Shown piece by piece: positions 12,614 to 22,341 of a stretch of 64,000 bases of DNA (positions are counted from its first letter, which is position 1; each line of letters begins with the position of its first letter). Under the pieces are notes generated by a model. It saw nothing but the letters and a program-made list of their open reading frames with translations. It was not told where the DNA came from and ran no database searches. Source of the DNA: Pseudodesulfovibrio thermohalotolerans (GTDB taxonomy: Bacteria > Desulfobacterota > Desulfovibrionia > Desulfovibrionales > Desulfovibrionaceae). The translations under genes and the position numbers were made by a program. The DNA lies in NCBI RefSeq assembly GCF_021353295.2, contig NZ_CP120635.1, positions 2,559,501-2,623,500 on the forward strand. The letters run 5' to 3'.

Positions 12614-13240
12614 ATGCCTTCCAAGGAAGATTTGTACCAGAAGTTCGTTGAGAAGGCGGAGCTTGTCTCCGCCAAGGTGACAAGCATCGCCAACGAAGAC
12701 GATGCCCTGAAATATGTCATCAATCTGTGTGACAAAAAGGAAGCCTGCCAGCTTATGATAAGCGGCTGCGAGGCCGACCTTTCCGACAAGGCCGAAGCTC
12801 TGTGCGACGCCAAGCAGAAAAAGGTCATCGCCGCGCCGGGCCTCAATGAGGACCTGTACAAGAAGCTGGCCGCCCAGTCCAAGAAAGCCGGGTTCGAGTG
12901 CATCTCCGAAGGGATGCGCGACCACCTGGCCGGAGTGGACATCGGGTTCACCTACGCCGAGTACGGCATTGCCGACACCGGCACGCTGATGCTCGACTGT
13001 CCCAGCGAGGAAATGCGTCTGGCCACCATGGTCAGCGAGTTCCACGTTTGCGTGCTGCCCAAGTCCAAGATCAAGGCCAACACCTACGCGGTGGAAAAGA
13101 TGATGCTGACAAGGATGAAGAAGACGCCGGACTACCTGGCCTTCATCACCGGCCCGAGCCGTACCGCCGATATCGAGCGCGTCCTGGCCCTGGGCGTTCA
13201 CGGCCCCCTTGAATTGCACATCCTGATCATGGAGGACTAG
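12614..13240 (+). CDS. lutC: LUD-domain lactate utilisation protein (LutC-like)
   Basis: This 208-residue protein is a member of the LUD (lactate utilisation, LutC/YkgG) family. The conserved stretches GFTYAEYGIADTGTLML and TAVEK-like YAVEKMMLTRMKKT are visible. With the next gene it should make up the non-flavin Fe-S L-lactate dehydrogenase known as LutABC in Bacillus and assigned to the corresponding gene pair in D. vulgaris. ATG 12614 is chosen because GGAGGTAGGT precedes it at good spacing; an earlier in-frame ATG at 12599 sits before that ribosome site. It ends two bases before the next ATG, consistent with coupling. Confidence 0.88.
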   Translation: MPSKEDLYQKFVEKAELVSAKVTSIANEDDALKYVINLCDKKEACQLMISGCEADLSDKAEALCDAKQKKVIAAPGLNEDLYKKLAAQSKKAGFECISEGMRDHLAGVDIGFTYAEYGIADTGTLMLDCPSEEMRLATMVSEFHVCVLPKSKIKANTYAVEKMMLTRMKKTPDYLAFITGPSRTADIERVLALGVHGPLELHILIMED

Positions 13241-13242
13241 TC

Positions 13243-15393
13243 ATGCAGAAAGCAAACGACCTCAAAGAATACCGCGAGGAATTGCGCGAGACGCTCGGAA
13301 ACGACTTCCTGCGCACAACTCTCGACAACTTCGCCATCGCCTACCGCGCCGGCCGAGCCAACGCGTTCAAGGGTATGGACGTCCGCGGACTGATCAAGGA
13401 GATCGCCGATTCCAAGGACGAAGCCGCCCGCAACGCCGATGCCCTGTATCGGGAGTTCAAGGAGAACGCCGAGGCCGCCGGTATCCATGTGCACTTCGCC
13501 AAAGACGGCGATGAAGCCAACCGCATCATCGCCAAGATCGCCAAGGACGCGGACTGCAAGAAAATCGTCAAGTCCAAGTCCATGACCGCCGAGGAAACCC
13601 TCCTCAACCACGACCTGGAGGATGCCGGTCTCGAAGTGACCGAGACCGACCTGGGCGAGTGGATCATCCAGCTGCGCCATGAGGGCCCGTCCCACATGGT
13701 CATGCCCGCCATCCACCTGTCCCGCTTCCAGGTTGGCGACCTCTTCACCGAGGTCACCGGAAAGCAGCAGGACTCCGAAATCGAGAAGCTGGTCAAGGTG
13801 GCCCGCCGCGAGCTTCGGCAGAAGTACGTCGAAGCCGACATGGGCATCACCGGCGCCAACTTCGCCATCGCCGAGACCGGCTCCATCGGTCTGGTCACCA
13901 ACGAGGGCAACGCCCGTCTGGTGTCCACCCTGCCCCGGGTTCACGTCGCGCTGATGGGCATCGACAAGCTCCTGCCCAACCTGCATGACGCCCTGCGTAT
14001 CCTCAAGGTGCTGCCGCGCAACGCCACCGGCCAGGCGATCACGTCCTACGTGACCTGGATCACCGGCAACAACGAGTGTCTGGCTGCCGAGGACGGCAAA
14101 AAGGAAATCCACTACGTGGTGCTGGACAACGGCCGGAGCGAGCTCATCAAGGACCCGCTCTTCTCCCAGGTCAACCGCTGCGTGCGCTGCGGCGCCTGCG
14201 CCAACGTCTGCCCGGTCTACCGCCTGGTGGGCGGCCACAAGATGGGTCACATCTACATCGGCGCCATCGGCCTGATCCTGACCTACTTCTTCCACGGCAA
14301 GGACAAGGCCAAAAACCTGGTTCAGAACTGCATCAACTGCGAAGCGTGCAAGGACGTCTGCGCGGGCGGCATCGACCTTCCGCGTCTCATCAAGGAAATC
14401 CACGCGCGCATCCAGGACGAGGACGGCCATCCGCTGCCCAGCTTCCTGCTCGGCAAGGTGCTGAAGAACCGCAAGCTCTTCCACACCCTGCTGCGCACCG
14501 CCAAGTGGGGCCAGAAGCCCGTGGCCGAGAAGGACGGCTTCATCCGCCATCTGCCCATGATCTTCTCCAAGGAGCACGGCTTCCGCGCCCTGCCGACCAT
14601 CGCCGAGACCCCGTTCCGCGACTGGTGGAAGGAGAAGCGTCCCAGGGTTGCGACTCCCAAGTACCGCGTCGCCCTGTTCTCGGGCTGCGTGCAGGACTTC
14701 GTCTACCCCGAGCAGATGCAGGCGGCCGTCGACGTCTTCGCGGCCAATGATGTCGCCATGGAGTTCCCCGAGGAACAGTCCTGCTGCGGCCTGCCGGTGC
14801 AGATGATGGGCGAGACCAAGGCATCCCGCGACGTGGCCGTGCAGAACCTGCGCGCCTTCGAGCCCGAGGCCTACGACTACATCGTGACCCTGTGCGCTTC
14901 CTGTGCCGCGCATCTCAAACACAATTACCCCAAACTGGTCATGGACAAGCCCGCCCTGAAGCTCAGGGCCGACGCGTTCGCGGCCAAGATCATCGACTAC
15001 TCCTCCTTCGTCAACGACGTGCTCAAGGTGGATGCCAAGGACTTCACGCAGACCAGCGAAAAGGCCACTTACCACGCGCCTTGCCACCTGTGCCGAGGCC
15101 TGGATGTCCACGACGCGCCGCGCCAGCTCATCGAGAAAAGCGGCATGGAATACGTTGAATGCGCCGAGGAAGAGGTCTGCTGCGGTTTCGGCGGCACCTT
15201 CTCCATGAAGTTCCCCGAACTCTCGGCCGAGCTGCTCAAGAAGAAGCTCGACAACGTCGAGGCCACCGGCGCGGACACCCTGCTGACCGACTGCCCCGGC
15301 TGCATCATGCAGTTGCGCGGCGGCCTCAAGCGGCGGGGCTCCCGAGTCCAGGTGAAACACGTGGCAGAGGTCATGTCCAAGAACAAGAAGTAG
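13243..15393 (+). CDS. lutB: L-lactate dehydrogenase Fe-S subunit, fused LutB-LutA type
   Basis: A 716-residue fusion. Residues about 60-300 form a LUD domain (FAIAETGSIGLVTNEGNARL). Two 4Fe-4S motifs follow (CVRCGACANVCPVY and CINCEACKDVC). The C-terminal half carries two CCG domains (CCGLPVQMMG and CCGFGGTFSMKFPE), which in Bacillus form the separate protein LutA. It is thus LutB joined to LutA in one chain and would transfer electrons from L-lactate oxidation to a membrane carrier. It is the last gene of the operon and is followed by a strong hairpin at 15496-15535. The protein of D. vulgaris at the same operon position has the same composite layout. Confidence 0.9.
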   Translation: MQKANDLKEYREELRETLGNDFLRTTLDNFAIAYRAGRANAFKGMDVRGLIKEIADSKDEAARNADALYREFKENAEAAGIHVHFAKDGDEANRIIAKIAKDADCKKIVKSKSMTAEETLLNHDLEDAGLEVTETDLGEWIIQLRHEGPSHMVMPAIHLSRFQVGDLFTEVTGKQQDSEIEKLVKVARRELRQKYVEADMGITGANFAIAETGSIGLVTNEGNARLVSTLPRVHVALMGIDKLLPNLHDALRILKVLPRNATGQAITSYVTWITGNNECLAAEDGKKEIHYVVLDNGRSELIKDPLFSQVNRCVRCGACANVCPVYRLVGGHKMGHIYIGAIGLILTYFFHGKDKAKNLVQNCINCEACKDVCAGGIDLPRLIKEIHARIQDEDGHPLPSFLLGKVLKNRKLFHTLLRTAKWGQKPVAEKDGFIRHLPMIFSKEHGFRALPTIAETPFRDWWKEKRPRVATPKYRVALFSGCVQDFVYPEQMQAAVDVFAANDVAMEFPEEQSCCGLPVQMMGETKASRDVAVQNLRAFEPEAYDYIVTLCASCAAHLKHNYPKLVMDKPALKLRADAFAAKIIDYSSFVNDVLKVDAKDFTQTSEKATYHAPCHLCRGLDVHDAPRQLIEKSGMEYVECAEEEVCCGFGGTFSMKFPELSAELLKKKLDNVEATGADTLLTDCPGCIMQLRGGLKRRGSRVQVKHVAEVMSKNKK

Positions 15394-15495
15394 TAATCGG
15401 CTATGCCAATACATTTGAGGCTATCCGAAGGTAAGGACCGCAATCCGTAGAAGCATCCACACCCTGCTTTCTCCTGAACGAACCGGCCTCAAACG

Positions 15496-15535
15496 GGTTC
15501 CCCGTTCACTCCCTGAACGGGGAACCTTCTCATTT
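15496..15535 (+). terminator. Terminator of the lactate operon
   Basis: Perfect 13-bp stem GGTTCCCCGTTCA / TGAACGGGGAACC (15496-15508 and 15514-15526), 5-base loop, followed by a moderately T-rich tail (TTCTCATTTC). Confidence 0.8.
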
Positions 15536-15561
15536 CAACGCCTGTCCACCGGATACAAATC

Positions 15562-17139
15562 ATGCCCAACAACATTCCTTTTCGATTCAAGCTCACGGCG
15601 GGCCTGTACGCCGCCACGCTGTCCCTTTCGGCCCTCGCGGCGGCAACCGGCTATTTCTTCTTCGACTCGCCCGGATCAAGCGTCGCTTTTGCAGCGGCCC
15701 TTATCGCGGTCTTCGCCGTCCTCGGTGCGGCCGTGTTCACGCTGCTGCACCGCGCGCTGGTCCGCCCTGCCGCGGCGGTTTCGGAGTTCACCGGACACCT
15801 GCTCGACGAGAAATACGCCAAGGCCGACGCCAACGCCCTGGCGGCCGGGGCTCCGGGGATTGGAGAGATGGTCGGCGAGCTGGCCACACGCTACAAGGAA
15901 CGCCTCGGCTTCGCCCGCTCCATTCTGCACGGGCTGCCCATACCATGCTGTATCGTGGACACAGGGCAACGGATCACCTACCTGAACCGGGAATGTCTGG
16001 ACATGCTCGGCTCCAGCGAAAACCCCGAAACCTATCACGGCAGGATGATCTCACAGATATTCTACAAGGACGACCGCCGATCCAAGATCGCGGACTGCAT
16101 GGCCGACGACTCCAGGGAAATGAATGTGGAGGGCGTCTTCAAGCACGCCGACGGCAGCGACATCAACGTGTTCATCAACCTGTTTCCCTTGCACGACGTG
16201 GAGGACAGGGTCATCGGCGGCTGTTGTCTGTATCTGAACACCACCAAGACCAAACTGCACGAACGGGAAATACTCGACCAGAACCAACGCATTTCCACTG
16301 CCGCAAGCGAGGCCACCGGCATCTCGGGCGAGCTGGCCGAAGCGTCGGCCCGCCTGGAGGAAATGGTCGAGAAGGCCAGACAGGGGGCCCGCGAGCAGAC
16401 CGACCGCACCACTGAAACCGCCGCCGCCATGGAGGAAATGAACGCCGCTGTCCTGGAAGTGGCCCGGTTCGCCCAGCAGGCGGCCACCGACGCCCGCACC
16501 GCCAGTGACCAGGCCAGCGCGGGCAAGGACGTTGTCGGCGAGGTCATCGTGGCCATCGACGAAGTTTCGCAGCACGCTTCCGGGCTCAAGCAATCCATGG
16601 AGCAACTGGACCAGCGGGCCGAGGAAATCGGCGTGGTTCTGGGCGTCATCGAGGACATTGCCGACCAGACCAATCTGCTGGCGCTTAACGCGGCCATCGA
16701 GGCGGCACGCGCGGGCGATGCCGGACGCGGCTTCGCCGTTGTCGCCGACGAGGTCCGCAAACTGGCCGAAAAGACCATGAACGCCACCAGCGAGGTGCAC
16801 TCGGCGGTCAAGGGCATTCAGGAAGTGGCCCGGCAGAACGTGCGCGCCACCCAGACCGCAGTGGCCTCGGTCACCCGGAGCACGGACCTCGCGGGCCGCT
16901 CTGGCGAGGCCCTGGCCTCCATTCTGTCCACGACCCAGGATACGTCCGACCAGGTCCACTCCATCGCGGCTGCGGCCGAGCAGCAATCCTCGGCCAGCGA
17001 GCAGATCAGCGCTGCCACTTCGGACGTAACCAGGGTTTGCGGTGAGACCGACGAACTCATGGTGGAGGCGTCCAAGGCCATCGATCGCGTGGCCGAGCTG
17101 GCCCGCCATCTGAACGACGTGGTCGGCAGGATGAAATAG
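15562..17139 (+). CDS. Methyl-accepting chemotaxis protein with cytoplasmic PAS sensor
   Basis: This 525-residue chemoreceptor has two closely spaced membrane spans (about 12-33 and 37-62) with almost no periplasmic loop, so it probably senses an internal or membrane-borne signal. A PAS domain follows (about 105-215, containing [19 protein letters not shown]). The signalling domain occupies roughly 245-525, and its hairpin tip carries the invariant [18 protein letters not shown]. It lies just after the lactate operon with its own gap, so a link to lactate or redox taxis is possible but unproven. No C-terminal CheR-tether pentapeptide is visible. Confidence 0.92.
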   Translation: MPNNIPFRFKLTAGLYAATLSLSALAAATGYFFFDSPGSSVAFAAALIAVFAVLGAAVFTLLHRALVRPAAAVSEFTGHLLDEKYAKADANALAAGAPGIGEMVGELATRYKERLGFARSILHGLPIPCCIVDTGQRITYLNRECLDMLGSSENPETYHGRMISQIFYKDDRRSKIADCMADDSREMNVEGVFKHADGSDINVFINLFPLHDVEDRVIGGCCLYLNTTKTKLHEREILDQNQRISTAASEATGISGELAEASARLEEMVEKARQGAREQTDRTTETAAAMEEMNAAVLEVARFAQQAATDARTASDQASAGKDVVGEVIVAIDEVSQHASGLKQSMEQLDQRAEEIGVVLGVIEDIADQTNLLALNAAIEAARAGDAGRGFAVVADEVRKLAEKTMNATSEVHSAVKGIQEVARQNVRATQTAVASVTRSTDLAGRSGEALASILSTTQDTSDQVHSIAAAAEQQSSASEQISAATSDVTRVCGETDELMVEASKAIDRVAELARHLNDVVGRMK

Positions 17140-17159
17140 CGCACCCAGCCGCGCCGCAC

Positions 17160-17198
17160 AAAAAAGCCCCCCCGACTCGATGTCGGGGGGGCTTTTTT
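17160..17198. terminator. Bidirectional terminator between chemoreceptor and HU genes
   Basis: Perfect 17-bp inverted repeat with arms at 17160-17176 and 17182-17198: six A, GCCCCCCCGAC, 5-base loop, then the complement and six T. It serves the convergent plus-strand chemoreceptor and minus-strand hup genes. Confidence 0.93.
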
Positions 17199-17217
17199 CT
17201 CAAAAACAGCCTCGCAG

Positions 17218-17490
17218 CTATTTTACGGCGTCCTTCAGGACCTTGCCGGGCTTGAACTGGGCGACCTTGCAGGCCGGGATGTTCAGGGCGGCGCCGGTGC
17301 GCGGGTTGCGGCCGGTGCGGGCCTGGCGCTCGCTCACGCTGAAAGTACCGAAACCGGTCAGGGTCAGCTTGTTGCCTGCGGCCAGCTCCTCCTGGATGGT
17401 GTCCAGGATAGCGTTCATGGAAGCCTCGGCCTGGGCTTTGGAAGTGCCGATCTTTTCAGCGATTTTCGCTACGAGTTCAGCTTTGGTCAT
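17218..17490 (-). CDS. hup: HU-family histone-like DNA-binding protein
   Basis: A 90-residue HU homologue that bends and compacts DNA as a dimer. The N-terminal helices (MTKAELVAKIAEKIG), the TGFGTFSV turn, the DNA-contacting arm motif GRNPRTG and the basic end FKPGKVLKDAVK match the family closely. The ribosome site AGGAGTTTTTT lies just upstream. It appears monocistronic, with the strong terminator 17160-17198 behind it. An inverted repeat at 17528-17557 lies in its leader or promoter and may be an operator. Confidence 0.95.
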   Translation of the reverse strand: MTKAELVAKIAEKIGTSKAQAEASMNAILDTIQEELAAGNKLTLTGFGTFSVSERQARTGRNPRTGAALNIPACKVAQFKPGKVLKDAVK

Positions 17491-17527
17491 AAAAAACTCC
17501 TATAGTGGTTTATGGATACTATCTACA

Positions 17528-17557
17528 TATGACACGTAAATAAGTGGTAGTGTCATA
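17528..17557. promoter_or_regulatory. Inverted repeat upstream of hup
   Basis: TATGACAC (17528-17535) and GTGTCATA (17550-17557) are perfect 8-bp arms with a 14-base AT-rich spacer, starting 38 bases upstream of the hup start codon. Position suggests an operator overlapping the hup promoter or leader. The binding protein is unknown. Confidence 0.4.
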
Positions 17558-17652
17558 CACTCTCGCCTTGTGAATGGGAAGCGCAAAAAGCCACGTCCCA
17601 CGCAGAGTTCATACACAAAACCGGGATGCTATGCCACCACTTCGGGTGAATT

Positions 17653-18387
17653 TCAACTGATAATGTAGCATGTCGGAAACTCCCTTTTGAGGGCTTCCAT
17701 GACACGTTCCGCCTGGTCCCTCGTCTTGAAGCTTCCGGCCTGGACGATATGCAGCATCTGGCCATCCCGATCGACCACGGTAATGTTGGCGCCGCTGTAC
17801 CCGGAGGCAAGCAACTGCCTGTGCACCCGCAGGGCGTTGTCCCTCACGGCAAAGGCTCCGACGCGCACGTGATAAAGCCTGCCGGGGGTATCCTTGAGCC
17901 GTGTGGGGACGACCTCCGTTGTCAGGGAGGTGACCCGAACCTTGGCCACGCCGCGCTCCACCGTGCCGAGCTTCCTGGCCGCCCCGTAGGACAGGTCGAG
18001 AATACGCTCGTTCACGAACGGCCCGCGATCGTTGATGGTCAGGACCACGGTGCGGTCGTTCTCCAGATTGGTAACCCGCACGCGCGTGCCCAGCGGAAGC
18101 GTCTTGTGCGCCGCGGACACGCCGTACATGTTGTAGGTCTGCCCGTTGGCCGTCTTCCTGCCGTGGAAATCCGCGCCGTACCACGAAGCCAGACCGATTT
18201 CGTCGTATCCCGATGCGGACTGCAAGGGATAGTAGGTCTTGCCCAAGACGGTGTAGGGGCGGGTCTTGGGATCAAACCGCACGCCGCCATCCCCGGAGGC
18301 CGGCGGCGTCGACGGAACATGTTTCGGGCCGCATCCGGCCAAGGCCAGTAAAACCGATATGGCGAACAGGGCCGCGAGGTGTCGCAT
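17653..18387 (-). CDS. rlpA: RlpA-family septal lytic transglycosylase lipoprotein with SPOR domain
   Basis: The 244-residue protein starts at ATG 18387 after CTCGGAGGAAGA; this start gives a signal peptide MRHLAALFAISVLLALAGC with a lipobox Cys. A double-psi beta-barrel domain (about residues 60-150; GLASWYGADFHGRKTANG and TINDRGPF) matches RlpA, which cleaves denuded glycan strands at the septum in Pseudomonas. The C-terminal region (about 170-244; YHVRVGAFAVRDNALRVHRQLL) is a SPOR domain that binds denuded peptidoglycan. It lies downstream of aspA on the same strand with a 140-base gap. Catalytic activity is inferred from family membership. Confidence 0.9.
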   Translation of the reverse strand: MRHLAALFAISVLLALAGCGPKHVPSTPPASGDGGVRFDPKTRPYTVLGKTYYPLQSASGYDEIGLASWYGADFHGRKTANGQTYNMYGVSAAHKTLPLGTRVRVTNLENDRTVVLTINDRGPFVNERILDLSYGAARKLGTVERGVAKVRVTSLTTEVVPTRLKDTPGRLYHVRVGAFAVRDNALRVHRQLLASGYSGANITVVDRDGQMLHIVQAGSFKTRDQAERVMEALKREFPTCYIIS

Positions 18388-18527
18388 TCTTCCTCCGAGT
18401 ATCCTGTGTCCGGGGAACGGGTGACTGTCTCGATTTTTTCTAGAAAACCGTAGAGGAAGTGGGAGCAAAAAGCAATGCCCAGCCCCGTATTGTCACGAAC
18501 CACGGGCCTTGGAAGCGAATCGGCCCG

Positions 18528-19937
18528 TCAGGGACGATGCACGTAACGCGGCTTGACCATGTTCTCGGGTTTGAGAATGTCGTCCAGCTCCTCGCGGCTG
18601 AGGTATCCCTTCTCCAGCACGATCTCATACACGGAACCGCCTGTCTTCATGGCCTCCTTGGCGATCTCGGCTGACTTTTCGTATCCGATGAACGGATTCA
18701 GCGCCGTAACCAGGCCGATGGAGTGCTCGACCATCTCGCGGCACCGCTCCCGGTTGGCCGTGATGCCCGACACGCATTTATCGGCGAGGGTCAGACAGGC
18801 ACGGCGGAGCATGTTGATGGACTGGAACAGGGAAAAACCGATGACCGGCTCCATGACGTTGAGTTCGAGTTGCCCGGCCTCGCAGGCCAGTGTCACGGTC
18901 ATGTCGTGGCCGATGACGGTGAAGGCCACCTGGTTGACCACCTCGGGAATAACCGGATTGACCTTGCCCGGCATGATTGAGGAGCCGGGCTGTATGGGCG
19001 GCAGGTTGATCTCGTTCAAACCGCAGCGCGGACCGCTGGAGAGCAGCCGGAGGTCATTGCATATCTTGGACAGCTTCACGGCGGCGCGCTTGAGCACGCC
19101 CGACAGCTGGACATACACGCCGGTGTCCTGGGTCGCCTCCACCAGGTCCGGAGAGGAAACAAGCTGCAACGTGGTGTGCTGGATGAGCTTTTCCGTAACC
19201 GTGCGGGCATAGTCCGGATGGGAGTTGAGCCCGGTGCCGATGGCCGTGGCCCCCATGTTGATCTCGTGGACCAGAGCCTGGGCCTCGTTCAGCCGCTGCA
19301 TGTCCTCGCCGATCATGACGGACCAGGCCGAGAACTCCTGGCCCAGGGTCATGGGCACGGCGTCCTGTAGCTGGGTACGGCCCATCTTGAGGACATCGGC
19401 GAACTCCCCGCCCTTGCGCCGGAACGCATTGCGCAGATAATCCATCGCTTCGATCAGCTCGCGGATGTCCAAAATCAATGCGATGTTCAACGCAGACGGG
19501 TACACGTCGTTGGTCGACTGGGACATGTTCACGTGATTCAGGGGATGCAGGTGCTCATAGTCCCCCTTGGCGTATCCCAGAAGCTCCAGGGCGCGGTTGC
19601 AGACGACCTCGTTGGCGTTCATGTTGGCCGAAGTTCCCGCCCCGCCCTGCACCACGTCCACCACGAACTGATCGTGCAGCTTGCCGTCCAGAATTTCCTC
19701 GCACGCACGGGAGATGGCCCGGCTCTTGTCCTCTTCCAGAAGCCCCAGGGAAGCGTTGGCCTCGGCCGCGGCCATCTTGACGTAGGCCAGGGCATTGATG
19801 AGCCGGGGGTAATGGGACATGGCGATGCCGGATATATGGAAGTTGTCCAGCGCCCGCCGGGTCTGAACGCCGTAGTAGGCGTCCGCCGGGACGGCCACTT
19901 CGCCAAGGCTGTCGTGTTCCAGTCGCAATTGGGTCAT
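18528..19937 (-). CDS. aspA: Aspartate ammonia-lyase
   Basis: A 469-residue member of the fumarase/aspartase superfamily, converting L-aspartate to fumarate and ammonia. The flexible SS-loop signature GSSIMPGKVNP, the N-terminal DAYYGVQTRRALDNF and GGAGTSANMNANEV are characteristic of AspA rather than class II fumarase. Length is near the E. coli enzyme (478). ATG 19937 follows GGAGAATCCTC. It could feed fumarate into fumarate respiration or anaplerosis. It is transcribed divergently from typA across a 363-base gap. Confidence 0.92.
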   Translation of the reverse strand: MTQLRLEHDSLGEVAVPADAYYGVQTRRALDNFHISGIAMSHYPRLINALAYVKMAAAEANASLGLLEEDKSRAISRACEEILDGKLHDQFVVDVVQGGAGTSANMNANEVVCNRALELLGYAKGDYEHLHPLNHVNMSQSTNDVYPSALNIALILDIRELIEAMDYLRNAFRRKGGEFADVLKMGRTQLQDAVPMTLGQEFSAWSVMIGEDMQRLNEAQALVHEINMGATAIGTGLNSHPDYARTVTEKLIQHTTLQLVSSPDLVEATQDTGVYVQLSGVLKRAAVKLSKICNDLRLLSSGPRCGLNEINLPPIQPGSSIMPGKVNPVIPEVVNQVAFTVIGHDMTVTLACEAGQLELNVMEPVIGFSLFQSINMLRRACLTLADKCVSGITANRERCREMVEHSIGLVTALNPFIGYEKSAEIAKEAMKTGGSVYEIVLEKGYLSREELDDILKPENMVKPRYVHRP

Positions 19938-20300
19938 GAGGATTCTCCGTTATTGATGGCGTCGCGCGGGCCGTTGCCCCGCGTCCGGCTGATTTGCATG
20001 ACGATCTTCCTTGTCCGTGCCGCCGGGGGCCCCTCCAAAAAGGCTTGCCACAGGCGGAAATAACCGCAAAGTTCATGCGAAATGCGGCGACCAAAGCAAA
20101 AAAACGCTGCCCCGTTTCCTGCCGAAAGTGGAATTCCTCCGGCACAAGATGAACGATGCTTGGAACTTACTCTATACGAACCGGGCCGGATTTCAACAGG
20201 CTTTCTCAGGCCGACGCCAAATCTCCACTTGCCAGCCGAACAGCTTTCGGTTAACCGCTTCCCTGCGCATTTGCGCCTATTACATATTATTGGAGAGACC
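19938..20300. other. Gap between divergent aspA and typA
   Basis: This 363-base region holds the ribosome sites of both genes (GGAGAATCC for aspA, TTGGAGAGACC for typA) and presumably two divergent promoters. I could not assign convincing -35/-10 pairs. No RNA gene or strong hairpin was recognised. Confidence 0.5.
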
Positions 20301-22148
20301 ATGAGCAACAAAATAAACAACAACGGACTTCGCAATATCGCCATCATAGCCCACGTCGATCACGGCAAGACCACGCTGGTGGACGCCATGTTCAAACAAT
20401 CCGGGCTCTTCCGCGAGGGCCAGGATGTCAACGACCGCATCATGGACTCCATGGATCTGGAGCGGGAACGCGGCATCACCATCGCCGCCAAGAACTGCTC
20501 CGTCTCCTGGAAAGGCACCAAGATCAACATCATCGACACCCCCGGTCACGCCGACTTCGGCGGTGAGGTGGAACGCTCCCTGTCCATGGCTGACGGCGCC
20601 ATCCTCCTGGTCGACGCCTCTGAAGGGCCGCTGCCCCAGACCCGGTTCGTGCTCAAAAAGGCCCTTGAACAGGACCTCACCCTGATGGTTGTCATCAACA
20701 AGGTTGACCGCCAGGATGCCCGTCCGGACGAAGTCCTCAACGAAATTTACGACCTGTTCATCGACCTCGACGCCAGCGAGGAGCAGCTTGATTTCCCCCT
20801 GCTTTACGCCATCGGCCGCGACGGCATCGCCATGGAATCCCCGGACGAACGCGGCGAGAACCTGCACATCCTCCTCGACATGATCGTGGAGCACGTGCCC
20901 GGCCCGCGGCACGACCCCGATGAGCCCTTCCAGATGCTCGTCTCCGATCTGTCCTACTCCGACTACCTCGGACGCCTGGCCATCGGCAAGGTCCATCACG
21001 GTCAGGCCAAATCCAATGACCAGCTCCTCTGCATCGCCGACGGCGGACGCACCGTTCCGCTCAAGGTGACCAAGCTCCAGACCTACGACGGCCTCCAGGT
21101 CGTTCCCACCGAGACTTGCGACCCCGGCGACATCGTCGTCGTTGCGGGCATCGAGGACGTGCACATCGGCGACACGATCTGCACCAAGGAAAACCCCAAG
21201 GCCCTGCCCCGCATCACCGTGGACGAGCCCACCGTGGCCATGCGCTTCGGCATCAACACCTCTCCCCTGGCGGGTCAGGAGGGCAAGCTTGTCCAGACCA
21301 ACAAGATTCGCGAGCGGCTGCACAAGGAAACCCTGCTCAACGTGGCTATCCAGGTGGATGACACCGAAGGCCGCGACGCCTATCTGGTCAAGGGACGCGG
21401 CGAATTCCAGATGGCCATCCTGGTGGAACAGATGCGCCGCGAAGGATTCGAACTCTCCGTGGGCCGTCCCGAGGTCATCTTCAAGTTCGAGGACGGCAAG
21501 AAGCTGGAGCCCATCGAGCACCTCTACGTGGACTGCGATGAGAATTTCATGGGCATCGTCACCGAAAAAATTCAGATCCGCAAAGGCCGCATGACCAACA
21601 TGGTCAACAACGGCACCGGCCGCGTGCGCCTGGAATTCTCCGTCCCGGCCCGGTCGCTCATCGGCTACCGCGACGAATTCCTGACCGACACCAAGGGCAC
21701 CGGCATCATGAACTCCTACCTTGAAGGGTACGGCGAATACCGGGGCGAGGTCACTTCCCGGTTCACCGGCTCCCTGGTGGCCGACCGCCCCGGCAAGGCC
21801 GTGGCATACGGCCTGTTCAACCTGGAGCCGCGCGGCAGAATCTTCGTGGTTCCCGGCAACCCGGTCTATGAGGGCATGATCATCGGCGAGCACAACCGGG
21901 AAAACGACATCAACGTCAACCCGACCAAGGAAAAGAAGCTGACCAACATGCGCGCCTCGGGCAAGGACGAAGCCGTCATTCTCACCCCGGTCAAGCCCAT
22001 GACTCTGGAGTACGCCCTGAACTTCATCAAGGACGACGAGGAAGTCGAGGTCACCCCCGTGTCCATCCGGCTGCGCAAAAGCGAGTTGTCTGCCCTGGTG
22101 CGACATCGCGAGGAAGGCAAGAAGAAAAAGGTCAAGGAAAACGGCTAA
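20301..22148 (+). CDS. typA: Ribosome-associated GTPase TypA/BipA
   Basis: The 615-residue translational GTPase associates with ribosomes and helps growth and 50S assembly under stress. The GTP-binding motifs [10 protein letters not shown] (G1), [14 protein letters not shown] (G3) and NKVDR (G4) are intact, followed by the EF-G-like beta domains and the TypA-specific C-terminal region. ATG 20301 is chosen because GGAGAG sits seven bases upstream and the protein then has the normal family length. An in-frame start 219 bases upstream would add a non-homologous tail. A strong terminator follows. Confidence 0.96.
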   Translation: MSNKINNNGLRNIAIIAHVDHGKTTLVDAMFKQSGLFREGQDVNDRIMDSMDLERERGITIAAKNCSVSWKGTKINIIDTPGHADFGGEVERSLSMADGAILLVDASEGPLPQTRFVLKKALEQDLTLMVVINKVDRQDARPDEVLNEIYDLFIDLDASEEQLDFPLLYAIGRDGIAMESPDERGENLHILLDMIVEHVPGPRHDPDEPFQMLVSDLSYSDYLGRLAIGKVHHGQAKSNDQLLCIADGGRTVPLKVTKLQTYDGLQVVPTETCDPGDIVVVAGIEDVHIGDTICTKENPKALPRITVDEPTVAMRFGINTSPLAGQEGKLVQTNKIRERLHKETLLNVAIQVDDTEGRDAYLVKGRGEFQMAILVEQMRREGFELSVGRPEVIFKFEDGKKLEPIEHLYVDCDENFMGIVTEKIQIRKGRMTNMVNNGTGRVRLEFSVPARSLIGYRDEFLTDTKGTGIMNSYLEGYGEYRGEVTSRFTGSLVADRPGKAVAYGLFNLEPRGRIFVVPGNPVYEGMIIGEHNRENDINVNPTKEKKLTNMRASGKDEAVILTPVKPMTLEYALNFIKDDEEVEVTPVSIRLRKSELSALVRHREEGKKKKVKENG

Positions 22149-22171
22149 AAATAACATAATGCCAATAGGAA

Positions 22172-22199
22172 AGGCTGCGCTCCGGCGCAGCCTTTTTTT
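22172..22199 (+). terminator. Terminator of typA
   Basis: Perfect 9-bp stem AGGCTGCGC / GCGCAGCCT, loop TCCG, followed by seven T. Confidence 0.93.
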
Positions 22200-22262
22200 G
22201 TGTCGGAATTTGTGATTGATTACACAAAAAGCGCACCTTAATAGGATGTTTTAACTGAACAA

Positions 22263-22293
22263 TTGACACATTATTCATGCGAGAGCATAATGT
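22263..22293 (+). promoter_or_regulatory. Sigma-70-type promoter of wtpABC with overlapping palindrome
   Basis: TTGACA (22263-22268), a 17-base spacer and CATAAT (22286-22291) form a near-consensus promoter, about 50 bases before the wtpA start. ACATTAT (22268-22274) and ATAATGT (22287-22293) are perfect 7-bp arms that embrace the spacer and -10 box, where a repressor would block polymerase. Tungstate/molybdate-responsive regulation (ModE- or TunR-like) is plausible but the site is not identified. Confidence 0.7.
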
Positions 22294-22341
22294 CGACAAT
22301 TTCACAAACGACTGTTTCTCAATCTTTCAAGGAGAGTGAAA

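Noticed and set aside
9181..12951. 1256-codon open frame antisense to pta, ackA and lutC
   Set aside because: It spans three clearly real genes and intergenic space, has low-complexity composition and no ribosome site or motif.
13237..15414. 725-codon open frame antisense to the LutB/LutA fusion gene
   Set aside because: Same artefact of GC bias; composition is Gly/Val/Asp/His-rich with no domain.
18388..18527. Terminator for aspA in the gap before rlpA
   Set aside because: Only weak, short pairings without a T tract on the minus strand; cannot be supported.
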